From positions 29,417,668 to 29,481,667 of the forward strand of contig CM019823.1 of the NCBI GenBank assembly GCA_009763385.1: a stretch of DNA of 64,000 bases. Reading direction: 5' to 3'. The notes below the pieces were generated by a model. The model was not told where the DNA came from and did no database searches. It was given only the letters and a program-made list of their open reading frames with translations. Below, piece after piece: positions 24,603 through 36,176 of this stretch (the first letter of the stretch is position 1; each line of letters begins with the position of its first letter). This DNA comes from Coix lacryma-jobi var. lacryma-jobi (taxonomy: Eukaryota; Streptophyta; Magnoliopsida; Poales; Poaceae). Position numbers and translations under genes: made by a program.

Positions 24603-24852
24603 GCGCACGTCCGAAGACCAAAATGCCCTTACATTAAGCACTCAACCCAAATACACCCTAGGGGTAAAACTGTCCAACCCTAGCAGTTTCATCCGACGGC
24701 CACGCCCGCACATCCGGTAGCTTCGCCTCGACGCGACCTCCCTGATGCCGCCACGTGCCGTCATGTCGACCACCGCGCCTTCCTCATGGATAGCTTCGTC
24801 GCCGCGCCAGCCTCTCCACGCCGCCACGCGTCGACCGTCCTCTTGGACCTTG

Positions 24853-25058
24853 CCCCGGTTTTGAAGCCCAAACCGGGAAACCTGCCAGCCCAGGTTTTGT
24901 GGCCCAAACCTGGAAACCGTCCACCCCGAGTTTTGAGGCCCAAACTCGGAAACCCGTGAGCCCAGGTTTTGAGGCCCAAACCTGGAAACCGTCCATCCCG
25001 AGTTTTGAGGCCCAAACTCGGAAACCGACCACCCGAGTTTTGAGGCCCAAACTCGGAA
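24853..25058. repeat. Hairpin array, right C LTR (6 units)
   Basis: Six units alternate CCAGGTTTTG..CAAACCTGG and CCGAGTTTTG..CAAACTCGG, one more than in the left LTR. Confidence 0.85.
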
Positions 25059-25709
25059 ACCGTCGATGGTAGCTTTTTGAGGCTCAGCTACCGAACCCGC
25101 GCCGTAGACGGGATGTGGTTCGCACACCCCGACCACCGGCACCAATGCCGATGCATGTCCAGCCTCCACGCCGGGCACAACGCCTTCGCCTTCCTTCTTG
25201 ACTCGGCCAACGGCACTTGCGCCGCACGCAAGCCCGTGTCCGACCTCCCGCCAAGTGCCATGACGCCATCGTCTTCCTCCAGACTCGACCGATGCATCGC
25301 ACATCCCCATGTGCTCCTGCTCGTCGATGCCACGTGCCAGCTACCACAGCTGGTCCTCTGGCCCTCCGTTCCGTCGGTCCAAGCCTCACGTCCGCTATTC
25401 ACTGCTCTGGGTACATCGGCATGGCACGTCCGCCGCACGGCACGCCCATCCTTCACCGCTCCCGGTCCGTCGGCACGGCACGTCTCTACTTGACCTTCAC
25501 CTTGCCATAGACCACTGTATCCGAGCTCCACACCTGCACATCAACACAGCCAAGAGACACATGTTGCACACACACGCCAACACATAAACACAACACAACT
25601 CACGCCACCGGTTAGTCATAAACAATAAGCGCATAGCGATATATGGACGAAACAGGGTAAAGCCTCAAACCTTCCTCACGAAGTCAATCATTCATCATAT
25701 ATGTTCTCA

Positions 25710-26320
25710 GACGATCAACTAGAGGATCTCTACTTCTAATTGAAACCCTAGTTTCTGATGTGGAGATGAATAATGAAGATGGAGATGCCTGGAGAGGGGG
25801 GTCTGGCTCTGGTTTTATAGCCCGGAGCGTGGATCGTGAGCCCTTGGATCAAACCGACTTCAGGGACGGTGGAGATGCATCCTAGGAGGCGGTGGAAGAA
25901 GGTTCTAGAAGGCGGAGGCGAAACGGGTTCCGTGGCCGACCGGTTGGTCTCCATGTGGGACCGGTCGGTCTGGCCCAGTGGGCCCACGTGGTGGGCCGCC
26001 TCGTGGTGTCTTCTGGTGTCTTCTAGATCCTTTTTTGTAGATTTCGTTGCGAAATTAATATCTTTTCATCCGGGACTCTGAATATAGCAAATGATATGTC
26101 TGTTTCGATCGTCTCGACGAGCCCTTCGCAATGATGCACTCCAATTTGTCACTTGAGATACTTTTATATGGTGAAATATTGATGTCCTACAAAACAAGTG
26201 AGAGTACCAAAACTCGTGGAACTTGTTAGTTTCAAACCCTACAACTATGCTTTGTAATTCATTTAGTGTCCTTTCATGCAATAGTTGATGGTTAATTATG
26301 AGCATTAGTGAGCATCAACA
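25710..26320 (-). repeat. B 3' LTR (element sense), part right of C
   Basis: This continues B's LTR after C. GACGA (25710-25714) is C's right target duplication. A TATA box CTATAAAAC reads on the minus strand at 25812-25820. It ends GAGCATCAACA at 26320, as does the other B LTR at 32660. Confidence 0.9.
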
Positions 26321-26335
26321 AGTTCCCCCAAGCTT
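26321..26335 (-). other. B polypurine tract
   Basis: On the minus strand this reads AAGCTTGGGGGAACT, directly before the LTR start TGTTGATGCTC. Confidence 0.82.
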
Positions 26336-29300
26336 AACCTTTGCTAGTCCCGAGCAAAGCCAATCTCAACAAAGGATCACGAGTTGCTACAATATATTTA
26401 CTTCAACAAGTACACATGCGTCCAAAAAAAGTTCTCATATGGAAGAAAAAAGTATCATATTATTCATTACGGGGCTTAGTACTTTACCTTGAATCCTGAG
26501 TAATTGAAAGATAGAACGATCAAATCAAGCACTATGTCTCTTGCTATGTCACTTCACCATTATCCCAGAGTTTTATGAATTTTCAAAAAAGATTAAAAAC
26601 ATATGTTGCCAAATTAAACAATGGATCCAAAGAGAAAGTCAACCACACCATTGAATCGAGAAGTGCATGTGTATGGAAAATGGAGTCGGATGCTCTTTTG
26701 AAATATATCACTCTCTTTTGTTTATCAGAAACACATGGCTATGAGGCTAATTCTACTGACGGGCACGTGCCTATTTTTTTTCTGATATTCTCTTTTTTTT
26801 TCTTTTTCATCTTTTTCGAGGTTCCGGACACTTGTCCCTTTTTATTTCCTCGGGATCTATCTTTTTGAGGTTTCGGACACTTGTCCCTTTTATTTCCTCG
26901 GTATTTTTTCTCTCTTTTCTTTCTTTCATTTTTTAATAGTCACATGCTTCCAACAACTTTTGAGAGGATAACAATAGATAATCATGAGCATTTATGCGGA
27001 AAATGGATGGAATGTGTAAGTGATCTCAATTCAATAGCATGATAACTTCTCATAGGGTCAACAAAGCTTAATTCAACTCAATGCAATTATTTGTCATATT
27101 AATATTGGAAACTCTCTGGAACTCTAGTGTTGTTTTAAAACAAGATAATAGTAGCTCAGATCATCACATATCATATCTGTCAACTACCTAGACTTTAAGT
27201 CAAGCATTTGCTACCCATATATTTAATTTCATTTTTTAAGCATCAGTATTAATCAGGAGAACTCATGCTTTAAAAGCTAGGTACTTGAAAGAAATTAGAT
27301 AGAGCAACTATTCATCATTTCTATGTAAAAGATTAGAGAGAGAGTTCTTCTTTTATTATTAACTTCTTAAAAAAACTAACACAATATTATTTAACCTAAC
27401 ACACACTTATCATAAATAACTATATTATAAATAACTAAGATAGTGAATAAGACATACCTGGATTACGAAGATAACGGGGGTGCGTCTCCCCCAAGCCGGT
27501 TCCCTTAATAGCGTTGAGCCTTCATTGCCCATATATTTTTTTCTTTTTAATTAATGGTGAGCCTTCATGTGCCCACATTTTTTTTCTTTCTTTTTTTACT
27601 TATGTATCGAAACAAAACTTAAGACGATAAGGATACTACCTGGATACACGGGGGTGCTTTCCCCCAAGCTGAATGTTATCATAGTCGTTCATTCTTGCCA
27701 TATAGCGGACTAGCGGTGGAAATATGTTTCCTCTATCGGAGCTTTGATTGATGTTGATGGTTGTGGAAACAGTGCTCCAACAGTGGATCCACTTGCTTGT
27801 CAGCTTTTCTTGGTCTTTCAATCCTGTGAAACACAAATAGACAACAAGACTTGTGGAACAGATTAAGCGTTACTGGTTGGCCACTTAAGCCTTAGTTGCC
27901 CAGAGTTTCAGTAAGATCTCTTTCTCAATAGTTTTGTATTTTAATATCTTTATGACGAAGAGAGAAAATGCAACAGGATGAATTACATTATTATTTTTTA
28001 TGCCACCACGGTGAACATTCCTGTGGGTTTTTACACACCATAGAATTATTCACATGGGGCTTCATGGTTTATGATGTAGTGTAACAAATGCAATATTTTT
28101 ATTTTCTTTTTTTTTGCAATGCTAATGCAGAAAAGTAAATAGCTATGGAGAAATGATTATGCAAATGATAGAAAGTAAACATGCTAAAAGAGAAATAATG
28201 CAGAAAAGATAAATATGGATAACTATCGATTTTACCTTTCGGCGAGGGTTCAATCTTTTAAGTCATCTGAACAGGACTTCTCACCATGTTCATTCCTGAG
28301 GTGTATCATTTGATCTTGATATGTAGACCTTGATAACTACACCTCTTGATATGGTGTCACTCATGTTCTTCGTTCGTCCAGCCATTTGAAGTGAAGCATT
28401 AGATGTGGAAGCTGGCAACATTGCTCAGTGTGCAAGTTCTTGTAGATCCGTGACCTTCACTCTATAGAATGTGGGAGTTGACAAACTCCTCCATGTTTTG
28501 CTCAAGAGTGTATGCTCATAAAGACAAGGTAGAGATCAAATGCATGGGCTCTGTTGGTGGAAAAACACCAACAGAACCAAAAGTTTTATTCATTCCTCTC
28601 TAACCTTAGGCACATTGCACAAGATAAACTTGTTTTTTGTGTATTCTATTCAATCTTAACATGAGTGATAGGATCAAAAGATGAGCATGAAAGTAGCATC
28701 TTAAAATATCTATTAGATCAGATTACTTAACCCAAGGAAGGATGATCTATGCATAATGTGTCGATCTTTTCATGATTGTGATATATCATCTTCCAAAGGT
28801 TAGATGCATAAAATCTTAGCTCCTTTGTTAAGATAGTGAGATTCAAGAGAGTAAAGCTAGGAACAAAGAGTAAAGAACTGAACATGTTGAGTTGATTAGG
28901 TTGGATCAATTAATGTGCTACTAAAACATGTTTGGTTCTTATTTATGCACATACCAGAATTAAGGAGAAGCTTTTAAAGTGATGGTCACATACCTTGAGA
29001 TGTTACCTTTATCATTGAAGAGTGATGTGGCGAACCACCTTGTGGAAGCTTTTCTTGTCTGATGGTTGTTCTTCATGAATAGCTTGTCTTCTCTTGCTTA
29101 TCTCATAGTGAACCTGAGTGATGGGAGCTTGAGAGGAGGAAGGTAGAGTAGGATCATCTTTAGAGGGATCAACCTTCCTTCTCTGCGTGTCAAACTATCA
29201 GTGAAGGTGTGTGTTCCTCCCACGATGGTCTTTATCTTCTAGTGACCTAGCTCAGACTTGTTCACCTACTCCATGGAGTGAGTGCTTTGATTGTAGATAT

Positions 29301-30204
29301 TGTTTTGTGGCACTCATCTTTTGTCTTGTTCCATGGATCTCATTTCTCTATGATCAGTGAGTTGTGTTCCCTTGCACAAGTTGTTGAAGTTCATGTGTCT
29401 CTTTATCTCCAGTGTGAGTTCATCTCAGGACTTTTCCATAAATTATATTGAAAGTTTCCTACAAGGGTTAGTCCAACAAAATATCCAGCATCCACTATAG
29501 TATACTATTGGCTCAAAAATCAACCTAGACACCACGTCTAATTTGATCTAGGAAGGCAATTTAACCTAAGCACCATACTTAATTTAAAAGCCTTTATAGG
29601 TAAAATCAGGACACCTTTAGATCAAGAATCAAACCAGACACCATGTCTACTTTAATTCATGAAAATAGTTTAAACTAAGCACCATGCCTAATTTAAAAGG
29701 TGTATGAGAATACTTCAAAACCAGAGCATATACTATAGCAAATGAAGGTAGTATTAAAGCATTAAAGAGATTTACTTAAATGGTGATGAAAGAGCATGAT
29801 TAGTGTATAGCACATGAGCATGTCTTAAAGGTAGGGACGACCAATATAGCAACATGTTAAGAGATGTTCTTACAAAGTGTATCCCCCAAGATTAGATTTG
29901 CAAAAATCAAGATTGGATGAATGTAATTCAATGTTGCATGATGATTAGTTGGACATACCTTGTGTTTGTCATTCCTTCGAACTTTTCGCTACAGACCTGC
30001 AAAGGTTAGTGACAAGAATACCTGAAGGAATATTTTAACAATTATATCCTTATGCTCATTACACAAAGGCAGTATAGCATGAGAGTGAACACTGATCTAA
30101 AATGTGCTTGTTTTAGGACACTGAGCTTGTCTTTGGGAAACCTTCAGAATGAGATTTGGTGAAGTGGTTTCCCCTCCAACACCAACTTAAGAGCACAACG
30201 AGAT
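26336..30204 (-). other. B non-coding 3' region
   Basis: Nearly 3.9 kb with no recognisable domain on either strand. It contains T-rich runs (26775-26935), a 49-bp tandem duplication with TTCCGGACACTTGTCCC-like cores (26818-26914), and two copies of a GCTTGGGGGA cassette followed by CAG|GTATG or CAG|GTAG on the minus strand (27451-27497 and 27636-27670). Repeated CACCATGTCTA/CACCACGTCTA and TAATTTAAAAG strings occur at 29525-29700. A region like this in gypsy elements would normally carry pol. Here it does not. Confidence 0.6.
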
Positions 30205-31090
30205 CTACAAAATTTGTGATAAACATATGCATCGACAACCACCCTTTTGAAGTTTTTTAAACAGAAAGTGTGAGGGGTTGAAAATCTCGAGTGTGGCAAT
30301 GTTAGACACACCAATTGAATCAGGAGATGTTTCATATGAGCATGGATTTAAAGAGGTGTTTATGAAGTAGCTTTCATGCTCTTTGATATCATCTTCCTCG
30401 ATTTCAGAGAAGAACACCGAAGGGTGGGGTTCATCATTTTCTAAAGTGTAGGGTGTTTTCTCTAGAGAAGGTTCTGTGACAACCAAATTATTAGAAGGAT
30501 TTGAAGGAATTTCAAATTTGGTTGGGTGTTCCTCCTCGTGTTGGTCGGGGTTAGGCTCGACTTCTTCTTCTGGGAATTTATCAAAAATGCTAGTGTAAGG
30601 AGTGTTTTCAAGGATTTTCTCTAGGATGTCTCTTCCTTCACTAACAAGTTTATGTGAGAATGATCCTCCAGAAGCTAAATCAAGATGTAGAGCAGCTTCC
30701 TTGTTAAGACCACAATAAAAGTGAAAGTGTAGCACATGGTCTGGCAAGGAAAGGTTTGGGCTAGAATTGGTAAGGTGTTTGAACCTAGCCCAAGCTGCTC
30801 CTAGCGTCTCCTTCTCTTTTTGTTTAAATGTAAGAATTTCAATTCTAAGATCAGTGATTCGAAAAAAGGGAAAGAAAGCAAGATAGAAGTTGTCCCGAAG
30901 AAGTCATCCCAATTCCATTTATGCCCCTTATGGAATGCTCATACCATTTTCTCGCTCTTCCCAAAAGGGAGAACGGGAATAGTTTCCATTAATGGTCTCT
31001 TGTGTCATGCCAGTGATAGTTTGACAAGAACACAACTGCTCAAATTCCCTAAGGTGGGTGTATGGATCTCCGTCTTCTGACCCAGAGAAG
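30205..31090 (-). pseudogene. B gag, broken
   Basis: This is a gag of the Athila-like gypsy group on the minus strand. It starts near 31090 with a DGDPYTHLREFEQLCS-like capsid block and a GMTQETI segment, passes a poorly preserved middle (30800-30960), and continues with LPDHVLHFHFYCGLNKEA and ASGGSFSHK (30640-30747), which are well conserved in grass gags. ILENTPYTSI follows, then an acidic tail ending at 30205. Frameshifts separate the blocks around 30750 and 30900, and the start codon is not identifiable. No zinc knuckle or protease follows. The next coding signal leftward is absent up to the PPT, so the element is gag-only. Confidence 0.75.
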
Positions 31091-31328
31091 GATTTTCTCC
31101 CGAACCATGGCTATAAGAGTAGGGAGAAGCTCATAGCCATTTGTATGAATGGCTGTGTGATGATGGTGGAGGCTCCAACAAGTCACCCTTTGGAGCAAAG
31201 AATTTTAAGATAGGAGTGAAATCCATGTGGTAAGAAGTGTGGTGGTGAGGTAAAGGTGGTGATAAGAAAAAGGTGGTAAAAGAAAAGAAACGCGGACGAA
31301 CTTGGCTCGATTCTAGAACAGCTATCGT

Positions 31329-31346
31329 TCCCCGGCAACGGCGCTA
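31329..31346 (-). other. B primer-binding site
   Basis: On the minus strand TAGCGCCGTTGCCGGGGA follows the LTR end by 7 nt. It matches the tRNA-Asp 3' end used by Athila-type elements, with one mismatch at position 2. Confidence 0.82.
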
Positions 31347-31353
31347 GAAAGCT

Positions 31354-32660
31354 TGTTGGGTATTTTAAACGCACACAGAAAAATCTGCAAGCGCACGGAT
31401 ATCGATGTAGCTTTCACCCGAGAGTATTCCAGGGTATCGATTTCCACGGGGAACGCGAAGTGTACTAGAAGAATTAAGAACGTCCAAGAAAAGAATGGTA
31501 ACGTGGTTAGAGAGAGATATAGGGTTTTCTAAGCGGGTCTATTAATCAAAGGCTCACTATACTTTACTTACTTCGGAGCAATAGGTCCTTTCCAACTCTC
31601 GAGAAAGACTGGGAAGAAGGTAGTTGGGGGAAGGCTGCCAAAAGCTCTACGAGAACACCAACCCTAATGTGGTGGATTACAAAGACCTGACAAAGCTGTC
31701 ACCTCTGGGGCTACCACAACTATTCCGGAGGATTGGGCGCAAACTCAGGTATACCCTAGTCTAGACACCACGTCTACACTAACGCTTACTACTCTAATTA
31801 CATATGATAACTAGAGCACTCAATACGAGCGGAGATCTAGTAAATAAAATAAAGTAAGAACTGAAATTAAATATAATACTTAGAAATAGTAAATGAAGAA
31901 CCTGGAGATTACTTGAAGACAAACCAGATGCTGCACCAATACAATGTCGAGGAAGATCCGACAGATCCGGCTCCTCCTCAGCTCTCTCTCCTTCTCTCTC
32001 TCTAGATTAAAACTAGATGATGAACTAGAACTAGATCTAGAAACTAGAAGATGAACTAGAAACTAGAACTAGACGATCAACTAGAGGGATCTCTACTTCT
32101 AATGAAACCCTAGTTTCTGATGTGGACATGAATAATGAAGATGGAGATGCCTGGAGAGGGGGTCTGTGTCTAGTTTTATAGCCCGGAGCGTGGAACGTGA
32201 GCCCTTGGATCAAACCGACTTCAGGGACGGTGGAGATGCATCCTAGGAGGTGGTGGAAGAAGGTTCCAGAAGGCGGAGGCAAAACGGGCTCCGTGGCCGA
32301 CCGGTCGGTCTCCATGTGGGACCGGTCGGGGCCAGTGGGCCGCTCGTGGTGTCTTCTGGGTCTTCTAGATCCTTTTTGCAGATTTCGTTGCGAAATTAAT
32401 ATCTTTTCATCCGGAACTCTGAATATAGCAAATGATATGTCCGTTTCGATCGTCTCGACGAGCCCTTCAAAATGATGCACTCTAATTCATCACTTGAGAT
32501 ACTTTTATATGGTGAAATATTGATGTCCTACAAAACAATTGAGAGCACCAAAACTCGTGGAACTTGTTAGTTTCAACCCTACAACTATGCTTTGTAATTC
32601 ATTTAGTGTCATTTCATGCACTAGTTGATGGTTAATTATGAGCATTAGTGAGCATCAACA
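31354..32660 (-). repeat. B 5' LTR (element sense)
   Basis: This is 1,307 bp and uninterrupted, so it is the reference copy for the split LTR at 14177-26320. A TATA box CTATAAAAC lies on the minus strand at 32173-32181. It also has an ACTAGA-rich array (32007-32085) and the boundary TGTTGGGT...GAGCATCAACA. An open frame at 32037-32480 is shared by all B-family LTRs but shows no domain. Confidence 0.92.
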
Positions 32661-34121
32661 CCTGCCACCTGACCTAACCCTAGGTCGGTTGGCTGCCCCC
32701 TATAAGTACCCCCCTCACTCCACAAGGCTATAAATACCCCCCTGGTGGCACCACTTCGTTTGTACCATCACACATTACCATCCCAGAGAAACACAAGCAA
32801 GAGAAGCAAGTGAGAGTTGGGTTAGAAGCTCAAAGAGCTTAGGCAAGTAGGTAGCTAGTAGAGCAAGGCATCTTCGCCCTCGCGGTAGCGCTGCTCAAGG
32901 CTTAGCTCAAGAGTAGAGGGGCGTGCGAGTGATCGGTCCTGGAGCTGGGAAGAGTCTTCCTTCATCTCCAGTTCAGGTTTTGCTCTTGTTACTCAAGCAC
33001 TTACTATATTCTAGTTCATCATTTCAAATATTACTTTATTCTACTTATCAGTATTGAGTGGTATACTTGATTTATTGCTTGAGTGCCTGGCTATCCTACA
33101 GTTCAATTCACTTAGCCATAGTAGTTAATCTCTAGTGAGCTTAGTGTTTGATCTTTGCCAATAGGTTGCTTAGTTAGTTTAGTGTTTATCTTATTAAGTC
33201 AAGTATTTGCTCTGACGTCCGCAAGGGTGTCTCTACTCAAAGCTAGGGTAGAGATAGTTAGAATATAATTAAGCGTGGTGCTTAGTTATAGACTTACCTT
33301 CAGATACGGCTGGACCCCCGGATAGCTGTGGTAGCAAGCAGGTGGTGACAGCCCTGTGCGCCTTGAATTCCACCACGTAGTTGGCCCAGTTTAACAGTAA
33401 GGCTCGTTGTGCTAGCGTTCAACCTAAGTAAGTGGTAAAGGTACGCCTCGATACTTGATAAGATAGGAATAAAACTTTACTCAACTTAGTTGCTTTATTG
33501 ACTTTTGCCTGCCTTGCTTCATAACTGTCTTGCTTCGTAGTTATCTTGCTTTGTAGTTATCTAGGAATAGTTAGTTATCTTAGTTATCCTTAGTTATCAT
33601 ATTTCCTTCAACTACCTATCCATCCACCTTACCTTACCATCCATTTCATCCTTACCTATCCACCCATATATTCTTTCTAGCCTTTCATCCCATCTCTTCC
33701 TCTCTCTCCTTTTCCCTTTTCTCTTTTCTTTGACTCTCATCCCTCCTTGACTCAACTCATACACCACCCTAGCCTTCCCTTGGGATCAAATAAATCGACA
33801 CCTGGTACTCCCAGGCGAAGTGCTACTACGATAGTTCTGTGCGCTTGCAGAATCTCCTCCTGGTAGATTGCATTCTCTCTAGGTAGCTCCTACTAGTGTC
33901 AGGATTGACAACCCCGCTTGGCATTAGTAGATAGATGCTTTAGCTCCACTCCTTAGGTATAGTGACCGGTCTTGCTTCAAGCATTTCTGACACCGTTGCC
34001 GGGAATAGACTCCATAGTCTACTCCTAGTAACAACGTTAGCAAGTGCCAACAAGCATTCCTGGGTCGTTACCGGAGATAGTTGCCTAGCTCTATCTTTAG
34101 TGAAGCTAAGAACTACCAACA
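32661..34121 (+). repeat. A 5' LTR, right segment
   Basis: This resumes A's LTR after B; CCTGC at 32661-32665 is the right duplication. A TATA box CTATAAATAC lies at 32728-32737, preceded by a second CTATAAGTAC. It ends AACTACCAACA. Near-repeats of AAGCATTTCTG-CCGTTGCCGGG inside the end of the LTR (33978-34000 and 34052-34075) resemble the real PBS just outside it. Confidence 0.9.
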
Positions 34122-34129
34122 AGCATTTC

Positions 34130-34145
34130 TGGCGCCGTTGCCGGG
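34130..34145 (+). other. A primer-binding site
   Basis: TGGCGCCGTTGCCGGG, 8 nt after the LTR end, is a perfect tRNA-Asp type site as in Athila elements. Confidence 0.9.
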
Positions 34146-34308
34146 CAAGGCAATCGGTGTATTGGTTGAGTCCGTGTCGAATTTATCTTCGCTTAAGCTC
34201 CCGCTTAGCGAATCCCATCTTACCCCATTCTTTCTTTCCTTAGTCTTTCTCATCTTTTTCCTTCATCTTCTTCAACTTCTTTCTTTCTTATCTCATTCTA
34301 TCTTCACG

Positions 34309-35450
34309 ATGGCCAACAAGACCATTCGTGAGTTTTCTGCTCCTTCTGCCGCTAATGTAGCGATAGGACCAGACGTGATCGATGCCAACCTAAATTTTGA
34401 GTTGAAACCGGCTCTGATCACGATGGTCCAAGCTAGCCCGTTCTGTGGCAAAGCTCATGAGGATGCCAATGCTCACCTCCAACAATTCTTGGAGATTTGC
34501 GGCACCTTCACCATTAAGGGGATAACCAAGAAGCCATCCATCTTCGTCTCTTTCCTTTCTCTTTGTTAGGAAAAGCGAAGCAATGGTTCTATACCGATCG
34601 CAACGCTGTAGACACATGGGACAAGTGTTCCAATGCTTTTCTCGCCAAGTTCATTCCTATGGGCAAGACGAATGCTCTGCGCAACAAAATCTCCAGCTTT
34701 ACGCAACAAGAGAAATCTATTCTCGAGGCTTGGGAGAGGTTGCAAGAGTATGTCGCTGCTTGTCGGCACCATGGTATGGAGGACTGGCTATTGATCCAGA
34801 CTTCTACCATGGCCTAACCCCACTCTCTAGAAGCCATTTGGATGCCGCCGCCGGCGGTGCATTCTTTTCTCTGAATGTTGCAGATGCTAAGGCTCTCATA
34901 GAGAAGATGGTGTCAAACCAAGGATGGAATGATGAGAGATTGCAGCCAGCCGTAAGCGAGGTATGCATTCCCTTAAGGAAGCCGACATGATCGTGGCCCA
35001 GATGGACCTAGTGGCAAAGAAGCTGGACAGCTGTGATAAGATGAACTAACAAGAGAGTGTCTAATCTCTGGAATCCTACATGACTTGTGAAGTCTGTGGA
35101 GAAAACGGACATTCTGGGAGCCACAGCCCCGAGCTACATGAAGATTTGAACTTCATCAACAACAATAACAGTTTTCAACAGAATCAAGGATGGAATCAGC
35201 CTGCAAACTCTCAAGGTAACAATTCATTCCCCCGCTCTAATTTTCATAATTCTGATAATTTCTCATTCCTGAAGAATTTAGTTTACTCACAAGGTAAAAC
35301 TACTGATTTCTTGAAAGAGAGATTAATGGCGAATGATAAAATTCTTGAGAATATAAATGCTAAATTGGAAGATTTCTCATCTGCTCTGAAAAATCAACTT
35401 AGCTTTAATAAGATGTTAGAAACCAATTAGCTCAACTTGCTGCTAACATA
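34309..35450 (+). pseudogene. A gag, broken
   Basis: This is a gypsy gag starting at the ATG at 34309 (MANKTIREFSAPS), 163 nt past the PBS. The order is an N-terminal segment with DANLNFELKPALI, then the capsid core AHLQQFLEICGTF and GKAKQWFYTDRNAV (34563-34620). FLAKFIPMGKT, ISSFTQQEKSILEAWERLQEY and FYHGLTP follow, then AGGAFFSL and the region to 34990. A nucleocapsid segment at 35080-35430 has CEVCGENGHSGSHS, where the last Cys of the expected CCHC knuckle is Ser (35125-35127), followed by an Asn/Gln-rich stretch and a helical segment. Stops or frame changes occur near 34565, 34815, 34960 and 35430. Its 3' neighbour is the protease. Confidence 0.85.
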
Positions 35451-35489
35451 CCATATTTTGAATCTAGCAAAATTCCTGCTAAACCTGAC

Positions 35490-36176
35490 ATGGAAACTGC
35501 AAACATGGTTGAAATAAAATATTTTAACTATTATGAAGATCAAACCATGACTGTTAAAAAGGGTGATCCTGGTAGTCCCATAATTAGATGCTCAATCTTT
35601 GGTGAAGTCTTTAAAAATGCCATGTGTGATTTAGGATCGAGTGTGAACATTCTATCTAAAGATTTTTATGAAAACTCATTCTTTCCACCCATGTCATCCA
35701 CATCTGCCTATGTTGTGCTAGCTGATCAATCCACTTGCTATGTAGAAGGAATAGTTAATGATTTACCTGTTCATATTAGAGGCTCCTATGTTCCTGCTGA
35801 TTTCATAATACTAGATATGGGAAATAGGAAAGATGTGCCTTTAATTTTGGGTAGACCTTTCTTGAATACTGTGAATGCCTGCATATATGTGGGGACTGGT
35901 AAAATTCAAATGACATTAGGAGGGAGGGAGGAAATATTCTCTTTCTCCCGAGGCCCCGCATATGCCGCTAACATGCAGGAAGCAAAACCCATTCGTACCA
36001 AGAAGAGGCGCCCAAGAACAAGGTGGAGCAGAAAGAAAGAACCACCTTCTTCTGAGTTGTGTAATTCACATAACAAAGGAGAGGTGCCAAAAGAAGAAGA
36101 ACCCGATGGAGTACTAAGAGAAGAAGTGCCCAAGGAAGAAGATCCACCCGATAAGGATGAAACTCCATGGACCTAA
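35490..36176 (+). pseudogene. A aspartic protease and charged C-terminus
   Basis: This is a retropepsin-like domain that matures gag. It is open for 228 codons but has lost its frame link to gag. The catalytic motif is CDLGSSVNIL (Asp at residue 47), the DLG(A/S)S form typical of Athila-like proteases. The second conserved block is LILGRPFLNT (about residues 117-126). After it come a short strand region, a basic cluster KKRRPRTRW that could serve as a nuclear signal, and an acidic tail with two EEVPKEE-like repeats, ending at TAA 36174-36176. The protease ends where reverse transcriptase would begin in autonomous relatives. Nothing of that kind follows up to the PPT, so gag plus protease is the whole coding content of A. 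Confidence 0.85.

Larger units (their letters stand above)
14888..25709 (-). mobile_element. C: gag-only Sirevirus, innermost element
   Basis: This is a full-length 10.8-kb minus-strand element. Its LTRs are at 14888-17438 and 23126-25709, the PBS at 23112-23123 and the PPT at 17439-17453. Target duplications are GATGA (14883-14887) and GACGA (25710-25714), with one mismatch. The unoccupied site is visible in B's other LTR near 32060 (CTAGACGATC). The internal 5.7 kb has gag (about 2 kb) and a 3.5-kb non-coding 3' region with no protease, integrase or reverse transcriptase. The LTRs look alike throughout but differ in roughly a dozen positions in the first 180 bp, mostly transitions, so it is not brand new. 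Confidence 0.92.
23126..25709 (-). repeat. C right LTR (5' LTR in element sense)
   Basis: This is 2,584 bp, TGAAGGACCGAAAATGC to ATATATGTTCTCA. It has the same layout as the left LTR: palindromes 23530-23987, TATA 24593-24602, hairpin array 24853-25058. It should hold the promoter for C transcription, reading leftward. Confidence 0.93.
14177..32660 (-). mobile_element. B: gag-only Athila-like gypsy element in the LTR of A
   Basis: This is a minus-strand element. Its LTRs are at 31354-32660 (5' in element sense) and at 14177-14887 plus 25715-26320 (3', split by C). The PBS is at 31329-31346 and the PPT at 26321-26335. Target duplications are CCCGC (14172-14176) and CCTGC (32661-32665), with one mismatch. 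Deleting B and one copy restores A's LTR order as in its 3' LTR (GCCCGCCACCTGACC). Net length is about 7.7 kb. The internal 5.0 kb contains a degraded gag and no other recognisable domain. Confidence 0.9.

Noticed and set aside
16460..25531. Frames containing repeated FGPQNSGW / GLKTW peptides
   Set aside because: They are translations of the hairpin array in the C LTRs, not a repeat protein.
33978..34075. Second and third primer-site-like strings in the A 5' LTR
   Set aside because: They are degenerate (GACACCGTTGCCGGG, GGGTCGTTACCGG) and inside the LTR, with counterparts in the 3' LTR; only 34130-34145 lies just outside the LTR end.
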